From: Clostridia bacterium
GTDB lineage: Bacteria; Bacillota; Clostridia; Oscillospirales; CAG-382
Direction of reading: 5' to 3'
NCBI GenBank assembly: GCA_017434845.1
Contig: JAFSGD010000062.1
Coordinates: 25,922 to 89,921, forward strand
DNA: 64,000 bases
Shown: in pieces, positions 36,417 through 43,786 of the stretch
Layout of the letters: the number at the start of each line of letters is the position of its first letter
Numbering within the stretch: the first letter of the stretch is position 1
Made by a program: the position numbers and the translations under genes
Notes under the pieces: model-generated
Seen by the model: only the letters and a program-made list of their open reading frames with translations
What the model was told of the DNA's origin: nothing
Databases searched by the model: none

Positions 36417-36504
36417 AAACCGATTGAGAGTGCAGGGGTGCAGTTATAAATTCTGCACCAACAGGATACTCTCAATCGGTTTCAAAGTCCAGCGAGAATC
36501 GGAA
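36417..36504 (-). promoter_or_regulatory. Recombinase promoter embedded in a large inverted repeat
   Basis: On the minus strand TGGACT (36486-36491), 17-bp spacer, TATCCT (36463-36468). The spacer is one arm (36468-36482, ACTCTCAATCGGTTT) of a 15-bp perfect inverted repeat. The other arm (36417-36431) lies 10 bases before the ribosome site. GGTGCAG/CTGCACC forms an inner stem. The upstream block ATTCTCGCTGGACTT recurs at two other element promoters. Confidence 0.7.
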
Positions 36505-36508
36505 AGAG

Positions 36509-36763
36509 TCAAGAAACTTTATCAATTTCTTTTTCCATAAGCCGCTTCAATGCTTCATCGCTGTCTTTTGTGTCAATATCAAAAATAGAATTGACCTTGT
36601 ACATCATCCCGCCGATCATATACTCGGTGGTGGAAGTCAAGGTCATATCTTTCAGTTCATAGAGTTGTCTTCTTCGTATGCTTGTGGCAACATCCTTTTC
36701 GAAATCGTTTCCGGATGGGATCCGGAAGTCAACTTCGTTTTCATAAATCACTTTTTTCTTCAT
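36509..36763 (-). CDS. TnpW-like small element protein
   Basis: The 84-residue protein's C-terminal half, EYMIGGMMYKVNSIFDIDTKDSDEALKRLMEKEI, resembles the TnpW family carried by Tn4451-type elements. In that family an IGG-x-x-Y-x-V core is followed by a Lys/Glu helix. TnpW function is unknown. The start follows GGAGG with six-base spacing. It lies directly before the recombinase promoter and behind the relaxase gene, a typical order for these elements. The N-terminal 40 residues are charged and have no recognised match. Confidence 0.65.
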   Translation of the reverse strand: MKKKVIYENEVDFRIPSGNDFEKDVATSIRRRQLYELKDMTLTSTTEYMIGGMMYKVNSIFDIDTKDSDEALKRLMEKEIDKVS

Positions 36764-36779
36764 TCAAGTCCTCCATTCA

Positions 36780-37772
36780 TTACATATACATTCCATAACC
36801 CAAGCCGTTTGCCTGCTCGTACTCTTCTTGAGTACAGTAGCATACGAATGCTTGGGGCGATATCTTACGTCCGAGGATCTGCTCGAGATGCTCTTTTTCT
36901 TCGAGGTCCATTTCGGTAAGCTGTCTTGGCGTATAGGATTCTCTCGGCGGCGCGACTGAGAGAACGTCGCCGATCATTCGGATCAGCCCTGTTGTTACAG
37001 TCATATTCATATCCTCATCGTGCTCGGGCGTTTTGTAGCTTCGGTACGTTTCTGCCAAAGCTCCGTTACTGCCGCCCATAGCAAAGTAAAGCTCGATATT
37101 GGATTTGAGAAAACGCTCGTCAAAGAGCTTGTTGTCACGGCAGGTATATCCTTCGGGAGTGGTGAAGGTCATATACTTATAATCCGAATACCACTTGACG
37201 CTGTATCCGTGGCGCTCCATACATTCGATGAAAGCCTCGGGTGTGGGACTGCATTCAAGCGCCCAATCCAGAAATGCACACAGACGCTTTTTCCATTTTG
37301 GATATCTCCCGTAGGTGCATTTCTCTTCGGTTACCGACAGTCCGCGCTCACGGCACAGCTTGTTGGAGTACTCTTTCACTTTCAGCATATCGTCTCTTGA
37401 CTGATGAAACTTCTTTCCGTTTTCAAAGTTTACCGAATTGAAAACGATGTGATTGTGGATATGCGCTTCGTTGATGTGGGTTGATACCACCGCCTGATAG
37501 TTACCGAAGTACATGGCAAGCTCCATTCCGATCTCGTGGGCAAGCTCGGGTGTCACGTTTTCTTCGGGAGCGAAGGACTGTATCACGTGATAGTACTGTC
37601 TGCCGTCTGTTTTATCGAAGTGCTCTTTTACAAATAGAAACTCGTCGAGAGCAGATTCGGGTGTGCAATTGATACCGTCGATCAGATCTCGGTCGGTTGC
37701 TTCGGGACGGGTGATATACGGAAAGATATTGTTCATCGGACAGCTCGAGTTAATGAATTTAACGATTGCCAT
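36780..37772 (-). CDS. Relaxase/mobilisation nuclease
   Basis: The 330-residue MobA/VirD2-like relaxase has a candidate catalytic Tyr near residue 19 (IFPYITRPE). The metal-binding His triad is in STHINEAHIHNHIVFNSVNF near residue 95. It would nick oriT and lead the transferred strand. It is shorter than many relaxases of this class (450-500 aa), so it may lack a C-terminal accessory domain. It overlaps mobC by 40 bases, a usual arrangement. The element has no mating-pair genes, so the relaxase must borrow a conjugation pore. Confidence 0.9.
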   Translation of the reverse strand: MAIVKFINSSCPMNNIFPYITRPEATDRDLIDGINCTPESALDEFLFVKEHFDKTDGRQYYHVIQSFAPEENVTPELAHEIGMELAMYFGNYQAVVSTHINEAHIHNHIVFNSVNFENGKKFHQSRDDMLKVKEYSNKLCRERGLSVTEEKCTYGRYPKWKKRLCAFLDWALECSPTPEAFIECMERHGYSVKWYSDYKYMTFTTPEGYTCRDNKLFDERFLKSNIELYFAMGGSNGALAETYRSYKTPEHDEDMNMTVTTGLIRMIGDVLSVAPPRESYTPRQLTEMDLEEKEHLEQILGRKISPQAFVCYCTQEEYEQANGLGYGMYM

Positions 37773-38050
37773 ATCTTTTTCAGCTCCTCTCTTGTTTCGT
37801 TCAGGTCTACGGCGGAGATCATTCCTGCGTTGACTGCACGGGTGATCTGATTGAGATTGTTACCAACACGCCGAAGCTCGTCGGCAAGAACGTCCACGCC
37901 GTTGATGATAACAATGGGTTTATCCAGCGCAACGTCACGGAGATAATGGCTGACGGTTCGGTAAGATGAGAGCGCTTTGTATTCGATCTGCTCTCGTTCT
38001 TCGGGAGAGACTCTCGTTCGAAGAATCTCGGTCTTGGGTTCTTTTTTCAT
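37733..38050 (-). CDS. MobC-like relaxosome accessory protein
   Basis: The 105-residue protein has an N-terminal ribbon-helix-helix-like segment (TEILRTRVSPEEREQIEYKALSSYRTVSHYLRDVAL) and the MobC signature near the end (LADELRRVGNNLNQITRAVNAG). MobC proteins bind oriT and help the relaxase reach the nick site. The start follows AAAGGAGA. The gene overlaps the relaxase start. The region just upstream holds inverted repeats that could be oriT. Confidence 0.9.
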   Translation of the reverse strand: MKKEPKTEILRTRVSPEEREQIEYKALSSYRTVSHYLRDVALDKPIVIINGVDVLADELRRVGNNLNQITRAVNAGMISAVDLNETREELKKIWQSLNSLTRAVR

Positions 38051-38189
38051 AGAATTACATCTCCTTTATAATCTTTTATAGGGGTATGGGCATAGCCCTA
38101 TGCCTTTGCCGGCTCTGTCGTGGCACAAAGGCGAAACTCGCAATAAATGCCGACTGCACAAATGCTACAAGCATTAAAATGCCGTCGGC
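38051..38189. other. Candidate oriT region
   Basis: This non-coding gap directly before mobC holds GGCATA/TATGCC (38089-38094, 38099-38104) inside the motif ATAGGGGTATGGGCATAGCC. A larger stem, GCCGAC/GTCGGC, encloses ATGCT/AGCAT (about 38149-38192). Inverted repeats next to mobC are typical of oriT, but no nick sequence was recognised. Confidence 0.45.
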
Positions 38190-39272
38190 TTACCGAATGC
38201 CGGAACCGTCAGTGACGCAAGGAACGCAAGGGTCGCAAAATTTGGCACTACCGTTTTCTGCGTCACTTACGGCACTTGCGTCACTAAACGGAGTAATGAA
38301 TCTAATTTCGAGAATCCGTTCGCCGTTACTGCGGTGACTGAGGAAATACACGCCGTGTTCTTCAAGGGCGTATCTCCATTTGTTCATCTGCTGCTTGAGC
38401 GCCTTTGCAGAGATCTGTTCTCCCGAGAAAGAACAATACCTTTCAGAAAACTCCGTATTGCTTCCGATGAATGAATTGATACTCTGAACAAAAGAAATGA
38501 GCTTGTCCATCTCGCTTGGAAGAAGCAACCGAGGATCGTCAAGACTATCCGAGACAAGCTCCCACGTGTGCTTGTCTTTTGAGAAGCGGATTTCAAGCTC
38601 ACGGTATTCAATATCCCGTCCCGTTGCAACGAGAGTGGCGTTGTCCTGACTGCGCTTACTTTTATCAAGTATAAACACAGTATCCACCGCGCCGCTGATT
38701 CCCGTTGTACCGGACAGCTTGTTCAGCGGATCGCTGTCGCCCTGCTTGCGGAGATGATGCACAAGCAGTAGTGTGATGTTCAACTCATCTGCAAGCGCTT
38801 TCAGTTTACGAAGCTCGTCGTAATCGTTTGCGTATGAGGTATCCGCAGAGTAGCTTCGTATCACCTGAAAGGTATCGATGGCAACGAATACCGTATCGGG
38901 ATACTCTTTGACAAACGAACGGACATCATCGCACAGACCATCGGCGAGCGTATGCGCCGTTGTTGCAAAGTACACCTCCTTCGGAACTTCATCCGTGATA
39001 CTGTTCAACCGTTCCTGCACACGGCGGAGCGTATCTTCAAGGCAGAGATACAACACCGTTCCTTTGTGTGTTTGCAGATTCCACATCGGCTCTCCCTTTG
39101 CGATGCGAACGCACAGGTCAAGCACGAGCCACGATTTCCCGATCTTCGGCGCACCGCCGAGAATACAGATCCCTTGCGGCAGTAGCGTGTCGACACAAAA
39201 CTTGGTCGGGACAAGTCTCATGTCCATGAGTGTTTCGCCGTCTATGACGGCAAGTTTGTTTTTGTCTTTCAT
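38190..39272 (-). CDS. RepA-like AAA-family ATPase
   Basis: The 360-residue RecA-fold ATPase has the Walker A GGAPKIGKSWLVLDL near residue 38, the Walker B VFVAIDTFQVI near residue 130 and LLVHHLRKQGD (sensor region) near residue 165. It resembles the hexameric RepA/primase-helicase ATPases found in mobile elements. The C-terminal ~120 residues carry a winged-helix-like region (ISAKALKQQMNKWRYALEEHGV). ATG 39272 is chosen because AAAGGAG precedes it; the upstream frame extension lacks a ribosome site. It may support replication of the excised circle. Confidence 0.83.
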   Translation of the reverse strand: MKDKNKLAVIDGETLMDMRLVPTKFCVDTLLPQGICILGGAPKIGKSWLVLDLCVRIAKGEPMWNLQTHKGTVLYLCLEDTLRRVQERLNSITDEVPKEVYFATTAHTLADGLCDDVRSFVKEYPDTVFVAIDTFQVIRSYSADTSYANDYDELRKLKALADELNITLLLVHHLRKQGDSDPLNKLSGTTGISGAVDTVFILDKSKRSQDNATLVATGRDIEYRELEIRFSKDKHTWELVSDSLDDPRLLLPSEMDKLISFVQSINSFIGSNTEFSERYCSFSGEQISAKALKQQMNKWRYALEEHGVYFLSHRSNGERILEIRFITPFSDASAVSDAENGSAKFCDPCVPCVTDGSGIR

Positions 39273-39392
39273 TGAAGACTCCTTTCCGGGCTTAGCCCAA
39301 ATGTTTTTTTGCAAGAGAAAAAGCTCCCGCCGATGTTGGCGAGAGCAATTTTGCTTGCGAGAGTTATCCCCTCTAATACATACCCGACATTA

Positions 39393-39409
39393 GAACACCC
39401 AAAATGTTC
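39393..39409. promoter_or_regulatory. Possible operator dyad upstream of the ATPase gene
   Basis: GAACA-N7-TGTTC lies 120 bases before the ATPase start, in a non-coding stretch. It has the size of a repressor site; no repressor can be assigned. The HTH protein encoded just upstream is a candidate. Confidence 0.35.
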
Positions 39410-39440
39410 CTGAGTGCAAAAATATTTTCAAAAAAAGAAA

Positions 39441-39474
39441 AAACCCTTTGAAGTTTTTACGCTTCAAAGGGTTT
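39441..39474 (-). terminator. Terminator of the HTH protein gene
   Basis: AAACCCTTTGAAG pairs with CTTCAAAGGGTTT. On the minus strand it is followed by TTTTCTTTTTTTG. Confidence 0.85.
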
Positions 39475-39489
39475 GGTAGTGTTGATATA

Positions 39490-40413
39490 TTATTTGTTTT
39501 GCATTTCTAAAAATACTTTTTGCTTTTCTTCGATCTTCTTTAACCGCTTGCCGACGGCGCTATGCGTTTTGAATCCAAGACGCTCGGCAATCTGCTTCTG
39601 CGTGTATCCGTTTGCCTTTAATTTGAAGATCTTGACATCGGTCTCGTCTCCAAGAAATTCATAGAATTCTTTAATCGTTTCTACCATTTCAAGATGTGCC
39701 TGTGGGTCTTCGTCTGAGAACTCCATTACCAACTCAGGAGTATTATGCTCGATGTCTTCCATTTGATTTAGCGATTCCAGTTCGCCGACCCTTGTACGTG
39801 TGTGATCCCATTGACGATTGAAATCCATCTTGTCAAAATTGGTGTTTGCGGTACTGGCAAAATCCTCGTGCGCGCCGATCTCTTTCGATACACCCATAAT
39901 TTCGGGAACGCTTTCCACCTGCATCAGCTTGTTCATCATCACGGAAAGGAATAGATCCGCAAACTGATCGAACACAAGGGCGAACTCTGCTTCGGTCAAT
40001 TCTTCAACGGACTTGTTATGCCCTTTGGCATACTTTTCAAGCGCGGCGGTAATGTCTCCTTCTAAGGCGGTCAACATCGAATCTATGATGCACTCGCAAA
40101 GAGTTTCATCCGTGAGTATTTCCATCACGGCTCCCGCAACCAGATTTTCGTTTGCTTCTTCCAGGCACAGCACGGGAGCGTTGGATGTAAAATTGATGAG
40201 AGAACCTTTGCCTGTGAGAAGTTTCATCTGTTTGTTCCAAGCTGAAAGGAAATGCTTTTTAGCTTTGATGTACACATGGTTCTGTTCTTCGGGAGCAGTC
40301 ATTGGATCGTATTTTGATACCTGCGTGCTGAAATCGTGATCTCTGAAAAAGGCTTTCAGCTCCGCAATGGTCGGTGCTCCATCCTTTTCAAGTAACGTCA
40401 TATCTGTTTTCAT
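39490..40413 (-). CDS. HTH-containing element protein (sigma-70 region 4-like C-terminus)
   Basis: The 307-residue protein has a mostly helical N-terminal part without recognised motif. Its C-terminus has a helix-turn-helix (ETDVKIFKLKANGYTQKQIAERLGFKTHSAVGKRLKKIE, residues 258-296) like sigma-70 region 4 or LuxR-type HTH. Such proteins are common beside RepA-like ATPases in Clostridial mobile elements. It could bind the repeated promoter block (ATTCTC[T/G]CTGGACTT) found upstream of three element genes; this is inference from position. It has its own promoter and terminator. Confidence 0.6.
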   Translation of the reverse strand: MKTDMTLLEKDGAPTIAELKAFFRDHDFSTQVSKYDPMTAPEEQNHVYIKAKKHFLSAWNKQMKLLTGKGSLINFTSNAPVLCLEEANENLVAGAVMEILTDETLCECIIDSMLTALEGDITAALEKYAKGHNKSVEELTEAEFALVFDQFADLFLSVMMNKLMQVESVPEIMGVSKEIGAHEDFASTANTNFDKMDFNRQWDHTRTRVGELESLNQMEDIEHNTPELVMEFSDEDPQAHLEMVETIKEFYEFLGDETDVKIFKLKANGYTQKQIAERLGFKTHSAVGKRLKKIEEKQKVFLEMQNK

Positions 40414-40442
40414 CGGTTCTCTCCTTTCGCTATGGTGCTTAT

Positions 40443-40471
40443 ATTATATCATATTTTTGCGGATTTTTCAA
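40443..40471 (-). promoter_or_regulatory. Promoter of the HTH protein gene
   Basis: On the minus strand TTGAAA (40466-40471), 17-bp spacer, TATAAT (40443-40448), about 30 bases before ATG 40413. It lacks the shared element promoter block. Confidence 0.7.
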
Positions 40472-40531
40472 GAAAGGAACTGTGAACAAGAGAAGAGGGG
40501 CTGCACTTTTGTACAGTCCCTCCGTTACTCT

Positions 40532-41059
40532 TTAGAAGTGTTTGCCTTCGCCGGGGCGGTCTTCACCTTCGCCAACGTAGTCCTCCACCGGTCGATCATC
40601 GATCTTGGTCGGCGTGTCATTCTCGAACGGATTCGGCTGACCGCCGATCTGCGGTTTGTATTCCGCAAGGCTTTGATCTCCGTGGTCAATGCACTCGACT
40701 GTTTCTTCTTTGGGTTCTGTAATGATGATTATCTCGGCGATCTCAGTGCTTTCTTCTACTGTCGTTTCTTGAGCCAAGGGTGTTTTCTCCTCGGTTAACA
40801 TTTCGGTTTCCGCAGGTTTGTTCTTGCTTTCGGTTGCTGTTGATTCTTCGATTTCCATCTTGATTTTCGGCTCTTCATCTTCGCTCACAAACGCCGTTTC
40901 TACGGTTGTTTCGCTTTCTTCGGGTACTTGCTCCACCTGCATTGTTATCGCCGTCTGTGGTGTTTCTACGGCGGTCACGGGCGGTTGATCTGCGTCCTGA
41001 TTCGGTGCTGTGAAGAGCGTCATAATAAATGCGAGGATGATGGTGATTAACTTTTTCAT
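40532..41059 (-). CDS. Secreted Glu/Thr-rich low-complexity protein
   Basis: The 175-residue protein has a short signal-like hydrophobic N-terminus (MKKLITIILAFIMTLFTAP). A disordered, highly acidic Glu/Thr-rich stretch follows (residues 25-125). The compact C-terminal motif GGQPNPFENDTPTKIDDRPV ends in GEGEDRPGEGKHF. Proteins with this tail are frequent on Clostridial integrative elements; I do not know a function. The start follows AAAGGAAAA. A promoter with the shared ATTCTCTCTGGACTT block precedes it. Confidence 0.6.
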   Translation of the reverse strand: MKKLITIILAFIMTLFTAPNQDADQPPVTAVETPQTAITMQVEQVPEESETTVETAFVSEDEEPKIKMEIEESTATESKNKPAETEMLTEEKTPLAQETTVEESTEIAEIIIITEPKEETVECIDHGDQSLAEYKPQIGGQPNPFENDTPTKIDDRPVEDYVGEGEDRPGEGKHF

Positions 41060-41100
41060 ATGTATTTTCCTTTCCGAGCTGCCTTTCGCGGCTCAACACA

Positions 41101-41141
41101 AGAATACTCTGAAAATACGCAAAGTCCAGAGAGAATCGGAA
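41101..41141 (-). promoter_or_regulatory. Element promoter with shared block (second copy)
   Basis: On the minus strand TGGACT (41123-41128), 16-bp spacer, TATTCT (41101-41106). The 22-base segment 41120-41141 matches 36483-36504 with one mismatch. Confidence 0.65.
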
Positions 41142-41184
41142 GGAAAGAGGAATCGCACACATTTTGGTACGATTCCTCTTCGCG

Positions 41185-41457
41185 TTATTCGATTTCCGTA
41201 TTCATCACCTCGATGATGATCCTGGCGCCGAGCGTAAACCCTCGAACGAATGCCTCCCGCTCCGCGATGCCATACATCTCGTTGGTGCACTCGGTAAACT
41301 TTTCGAGAATCTCTATTTCCTCGTCATTCAGACGTTTCTTTAGATCTTCCTCGTGCCGCACGATGTAACCAAGCAGTTCAGAATACTTGCTTCCCTTCTT
41401 GAAATCCCTCTCACATGGGCTGATATTGCCGTACCATAATTCTTCAATGATGTTCAT
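41185..41457 (-). CDS. Small element protein (DUF6809-like)
   Basis: The 90-residue helical protein begins MNIIEELWYGNISPCERDFKKGSKYSELLGYI. The pattern LYYGNI-x-P-x-ERxFxxGS marks a small family common on Firmicute mobile elements (I believe DUF6809; from memory). The C-terminal part has a conserved FVRGFTLGARIIIEVM helix. Its function is unknown. Its start overlaps a 38-codon leader frame by 14 bases, so translation may be coupled. RBS CGGAGG. Confidence 0.6.
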   Translation of the reverse strand: MNIIEELWYGNISPCERDFKKGSKYSELLGYIVRHEEDLKKRLNDEEIEILEKFTECTNEMYGIAEREAFVRGFTLGARIIIEVMNTEIE

Positions 41458-41560
41458 TTTGCACCTCCGTGATAAAGAGAGAGCGGTCCCACCTCGGGAA
41501 ATCCCGATTCAGAACCGCTCTGTTTTGCTTTTTGCTATTTACTTGTCTTTTCAGTGTCAT
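41444..41560 (-). CDS. 38-aa basic leader peptide over a hairpin
   Basis: ATG 41560 follows a strong AAAAGGAGG. The 38-residue frame is basic and lacks a signal peptide (starts MTLKRQVNSKKQNRAVL). Its middle lies over a hairpin, GAGCGGT ... TCGGGA/CCCGA ... ACCGCTC (about 41484-41519). The frame runs past the start of the DUF6809-like gene. The arrangement looks like a translated leader that could control the next gene through ribosome position. It may equally be a short protein in its own right. Confidence 0.5.
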   Translation of the reverse strand: MTLKRQVNSKKQNRAVLNRDFPRWDRSLFITEVQNEHH

Positions 41561-41589
41561 ATGTATGCCTCCTTTTCGTGGTAGCACAC

Positions 41590-41627
41590 ACAATATCATA
41601 GAAGTGGTCGGAAGTCCAGAGAGAATA
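41590..41627 (-). promoter_or_regulatory. Element promoter with shared block (third copy)
   Basis: On the minus strand TGGACT (41613-41618), 17-bp spacer, TATTGT (41590-41595). The upstream block ATTCTCTCTGGACTT matches the other two copies. Confidence 0.6.
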
Positions 41628-41674
41628 TAGGTCAATGATGGTATTATTTTGTTTTTTATATATCACTACACTTG

Positions 41675-41713
41675 GAAGAATTCTTGTTGCTTTTTGAGCA
41701 ACAAGAATTCTTC
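41675..41713. terminator. 16-bp perfect hairpin after the M23 peptidase gene
   Basis: GAAGAATTCTTGTTGC (41675-41690) pairs perfectly with 41698-41713 around a seven-base loop. It lies 10 bases past the peptidase stop. The minus-strand T-tract is absent, so it may protect the mRNA end or separate cargo from the mobilisation half. Confidence 0.65.
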
Positions 41714-41722
41714 TGTACAAAC

Positions 41723-43684
41723 TTATTTAATGACAGATCCGTTGGTAGAAATCACTTTTAACGGATTGTAATAGGTTAAACCGCCGATAGTGTAGCTGTC
41801 ACCAGAAATTTTCTTAGATACGTAGCCTTTAGGAAGACTACTCTTGCTAAAAGATCCAGTAAAGACAACCAGATGGAGGTGGGGACCAGTACTGTATCCC
41901 GTGCTACCCATCATTCCAAGCTTTGTGCCGGCTTCAACGGTTTCGCCTTCTTTGACACTCATACTCTTTAAGTGAGCATATCCAGAGTAAAATACTTTGC
42001 CGTTAGGAAGAGTATGCTTTACGATAACAAAGTTACCCCAACCTCCAGACCTACTCTCTTTAATAACTCTGTACACAACGCCGTCAGCGATTGAACCTAC
42101 AGTAGTGCTCTTGTTGCCAGATGTACCAAGGTCTACGCCTAAGTGATAGCCATTTCCGCTGTAGTAAGCACCCCATTTTTGGGTTGTGATGTTAGTCGCA
42201 TAACTGCTCTTGAGAGAGTTGACAAATTTCAAAGACTCATTCTGTCTAAGCTTGTCTGCCATGGTCTTAGCGGATGCATAAGTAGAATAGAGACACTCTT
42301 TCTGCTTTGCCAGTTCTTTGTCATAAACAGACTGAGCACCGCTGTTAACAGTAAAGTCACTAAGGGCAATTACGCCGTCTGTGACGTACTTAGTGATCTG
42401 CACACTCTTGATGTCCGGAATAACCGAATCGGCAAAGCCTACAAACACGTTCATAAAGTACTTTGTCAACTCCTTGCCAACAGAGGATTTAGCCATTTCC
42501 CTTACGGTGTCACCACCGAGATATTCAACCGCTGCGAAGTTTGCTGCGCACGCTGCATACGCATTTGCTGCTTTAATCATAGTGTCATAGTCCGTAATCT
42601 CATTCTTCATAAGATTGGCGGCTTGATTACCGTAGGCTTCTGCATTGTTAGCGTAAACACGAAGCATCCCCAATAAAACAGCCGTTTTAACGGTTTCGGG
42701 AGAACAAACTTCGCCGCCAATCTCAAGCGCTGCTTCCTGAATGCCAAAGCTGTTGCCTGCACCAATGCTGAGAAGAATGCCGGACGTCTTGCCGATTAAG
42801 TTACCCATCTTCTCATTGTTTGTTACAGCAGTGCAGATATCATAGTAGTCGTCTGCCGCACTTGCCCAAAGGCTAGCTGCGCTCTGCTGATTGCTACGAA
42901 TGTTGTTGAAAAGATCAAGGGTATAGAGCTTGTTAAGGATAGTTGCATTATTAACAACAGAGCCACTTGTATCAACATAGAACACAGAGTCTTTGGCAAC
43001 GCCATTATAAACGCGGGTTGTCTTTGCTTGATAATACTCGGAACCGCTGATTGTGTAAACGACGCCAGTCTTTATATATGCGGAGGAGGGGATGCCGGCG
43101 GAGATGCTTGTTTTAGTATCTTTGCTCATAATGTCAACTTTATTGCCTTTTGCATCCTTGATAATCCACTTCTGTGACTTATTGGAGGCATCAAATTTCG
43201 CCAGTTTCACTCTATCCTTAGATGCGGTTGCACTGAGTGCAAGATTCGAGTTATTTGCCATACGGATGATATAACTACCATCGTCGCAAAGATAAAATGT
43301 AACGTTCTGAGCTGTAGTGTCATCACCGGTCTTCCAAATGTCGCATTTTTGTCCTGTCTTCAATTTAGAAGAGCCTCTGTAAACATCCAAGCAATACTTG
43401 CTGGATTTGTGAGTAAGGATACGATAAGTTGTACCGCTCACTTTGTCGATATCCCAAAGTTGTTCAGTAGAACCATCCCAGGGCCAAACACGGACATATG
43501 TACCGTTCTTGAGGGTTCCGTAGTCAAAATTGAGATACTGACCTGTACCAACATTCTGAATGGTTACTTTTGTAACCTCGGAAACATTTGCGTTAACTGT
43601 TGCAGCAGATGCTGAAAAAGTCATTGCGCTGAATACAGATATCATACAAACTACTGCGAGAAGAAAAGAGATTGCTTTTTTCAT
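41723..43684 (-). CDS. Secreted ricin-lectin/M23 metallopeptidase
   Basis: The 653-residue secreted protein has a Sec signal peptide (cleavage after SASA near residue 27). A ricin-type beta-trefoil follows, about residues 35-175 (QNVGTGQYLNFDYG, QLWDIDKVSGTTYRILTHKSSKYCLDV, SQKWIIKD). An all-helical middle of ~320 residues, including a hydrophobic stretch (SGILLSIGAGNSFGIQEAAL), has no recognised match. The C-terminal M23/LytM domain has ligands in YHLGVDLG near residue 526 and PHLHLVV near residue 608. M23 enzymes cut peptide bonds in peptidoglycan; the lectin should target it to sugar. All zinc ligands are present, so it is probably active. It shares a promoter motif with the PP2C operon. 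The target wall is unknown. Confidence 0.88.
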   Translation of the reverse strand: MKKAISFLLAVVCMISVFSAMTFSASAATVNANVSEVTKVTIQNVGTGQYLNFDYGTLKNGTYVRVWPWDGSTEQLWDIDKVSGTTYRILTHKSSKYCLDVYRGSSKLKTGQKCDIWKTGDDTTAQNVTFYLCDDGSYIIRMANNSNLALSATASKDRVKLAKFDASNKSQKWIIKDAKGNKVDIMSKDTKTSISAGIPSSAYIKTGVVYTISGSEYYQAKTTRVYNGVAKDSVFYVDTSGSVVNNATILNKLYTLDLFNNIRSNQQSAASLWASAADDYYDICTAVTNNEKMGNLIGKTSGILLSIGAGNSFGIQEAALEIGGEVCSPETVKTAVLLGMLRVYANNAEAYGNQAANLMKNEITDYDTMIKAANAYAACAANFAAVEYLGGDTVREMAKSSVGKELTKYFMNVFVGFADSVIPDIKSVQITKYVTDGVIALSDFTVNSGAQSVYDKELAKQKECLYSTYASAKTMADKLRQNESLKFVNSLKSSYATNITTQKWGAYYSGNGYHLGVDLGTSGNKSTTVGSIADGVVYRVIKESRSGGWGNFVIVKHTLPNGKVFYSGYAHLKSMSVKEGETVEAGTKLGMMGSTGYSTGPHLHLVVFTGSFSKSSLPKGYVSKKISGDSYTIGGLTYYNPLKVISTNGSVIK

Positions 43685-43691
43685 AACGAAA

Positions 43692-43786
43692 ACTCCTTTA
43701 TAATAAAGTATTTCGGTTTGCCTCTCGGCTTTCCTTGACTTTATTATAAAGGAGTCGTTTAGGTTTCTGTAATTGTGATTTTACGT
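43692..43786 (-). promoter_or_regulatory. Peptidase promoter inside an RBS-sequestering inverted repeat
   Basis: An 18-bp perfect inverted repeat has one arm at 43692-43709, containing the ribosome site AAAGGAG of the peptidase gene. The other arm (43738-43755) contains the -10 box TATAAT (43743-43748). TTACAG (43767-43772) is the likely -35 with an 18-bp spacer. ACGTAAAAT (43778-43786) lies upstream and overlaps the preceding stop codon. RNA begun here lacks the distal arm; read-through RNA would contain both arms and hide the ribosome site. Confidence 0.75.

Noticed and set aside
39490-41457. Toxin-antitoxin or restriction-modification cargo among small element genes
   Set aside because: None of the small proteins shows toxin, antitoxin, methylase or nuclease motifs.
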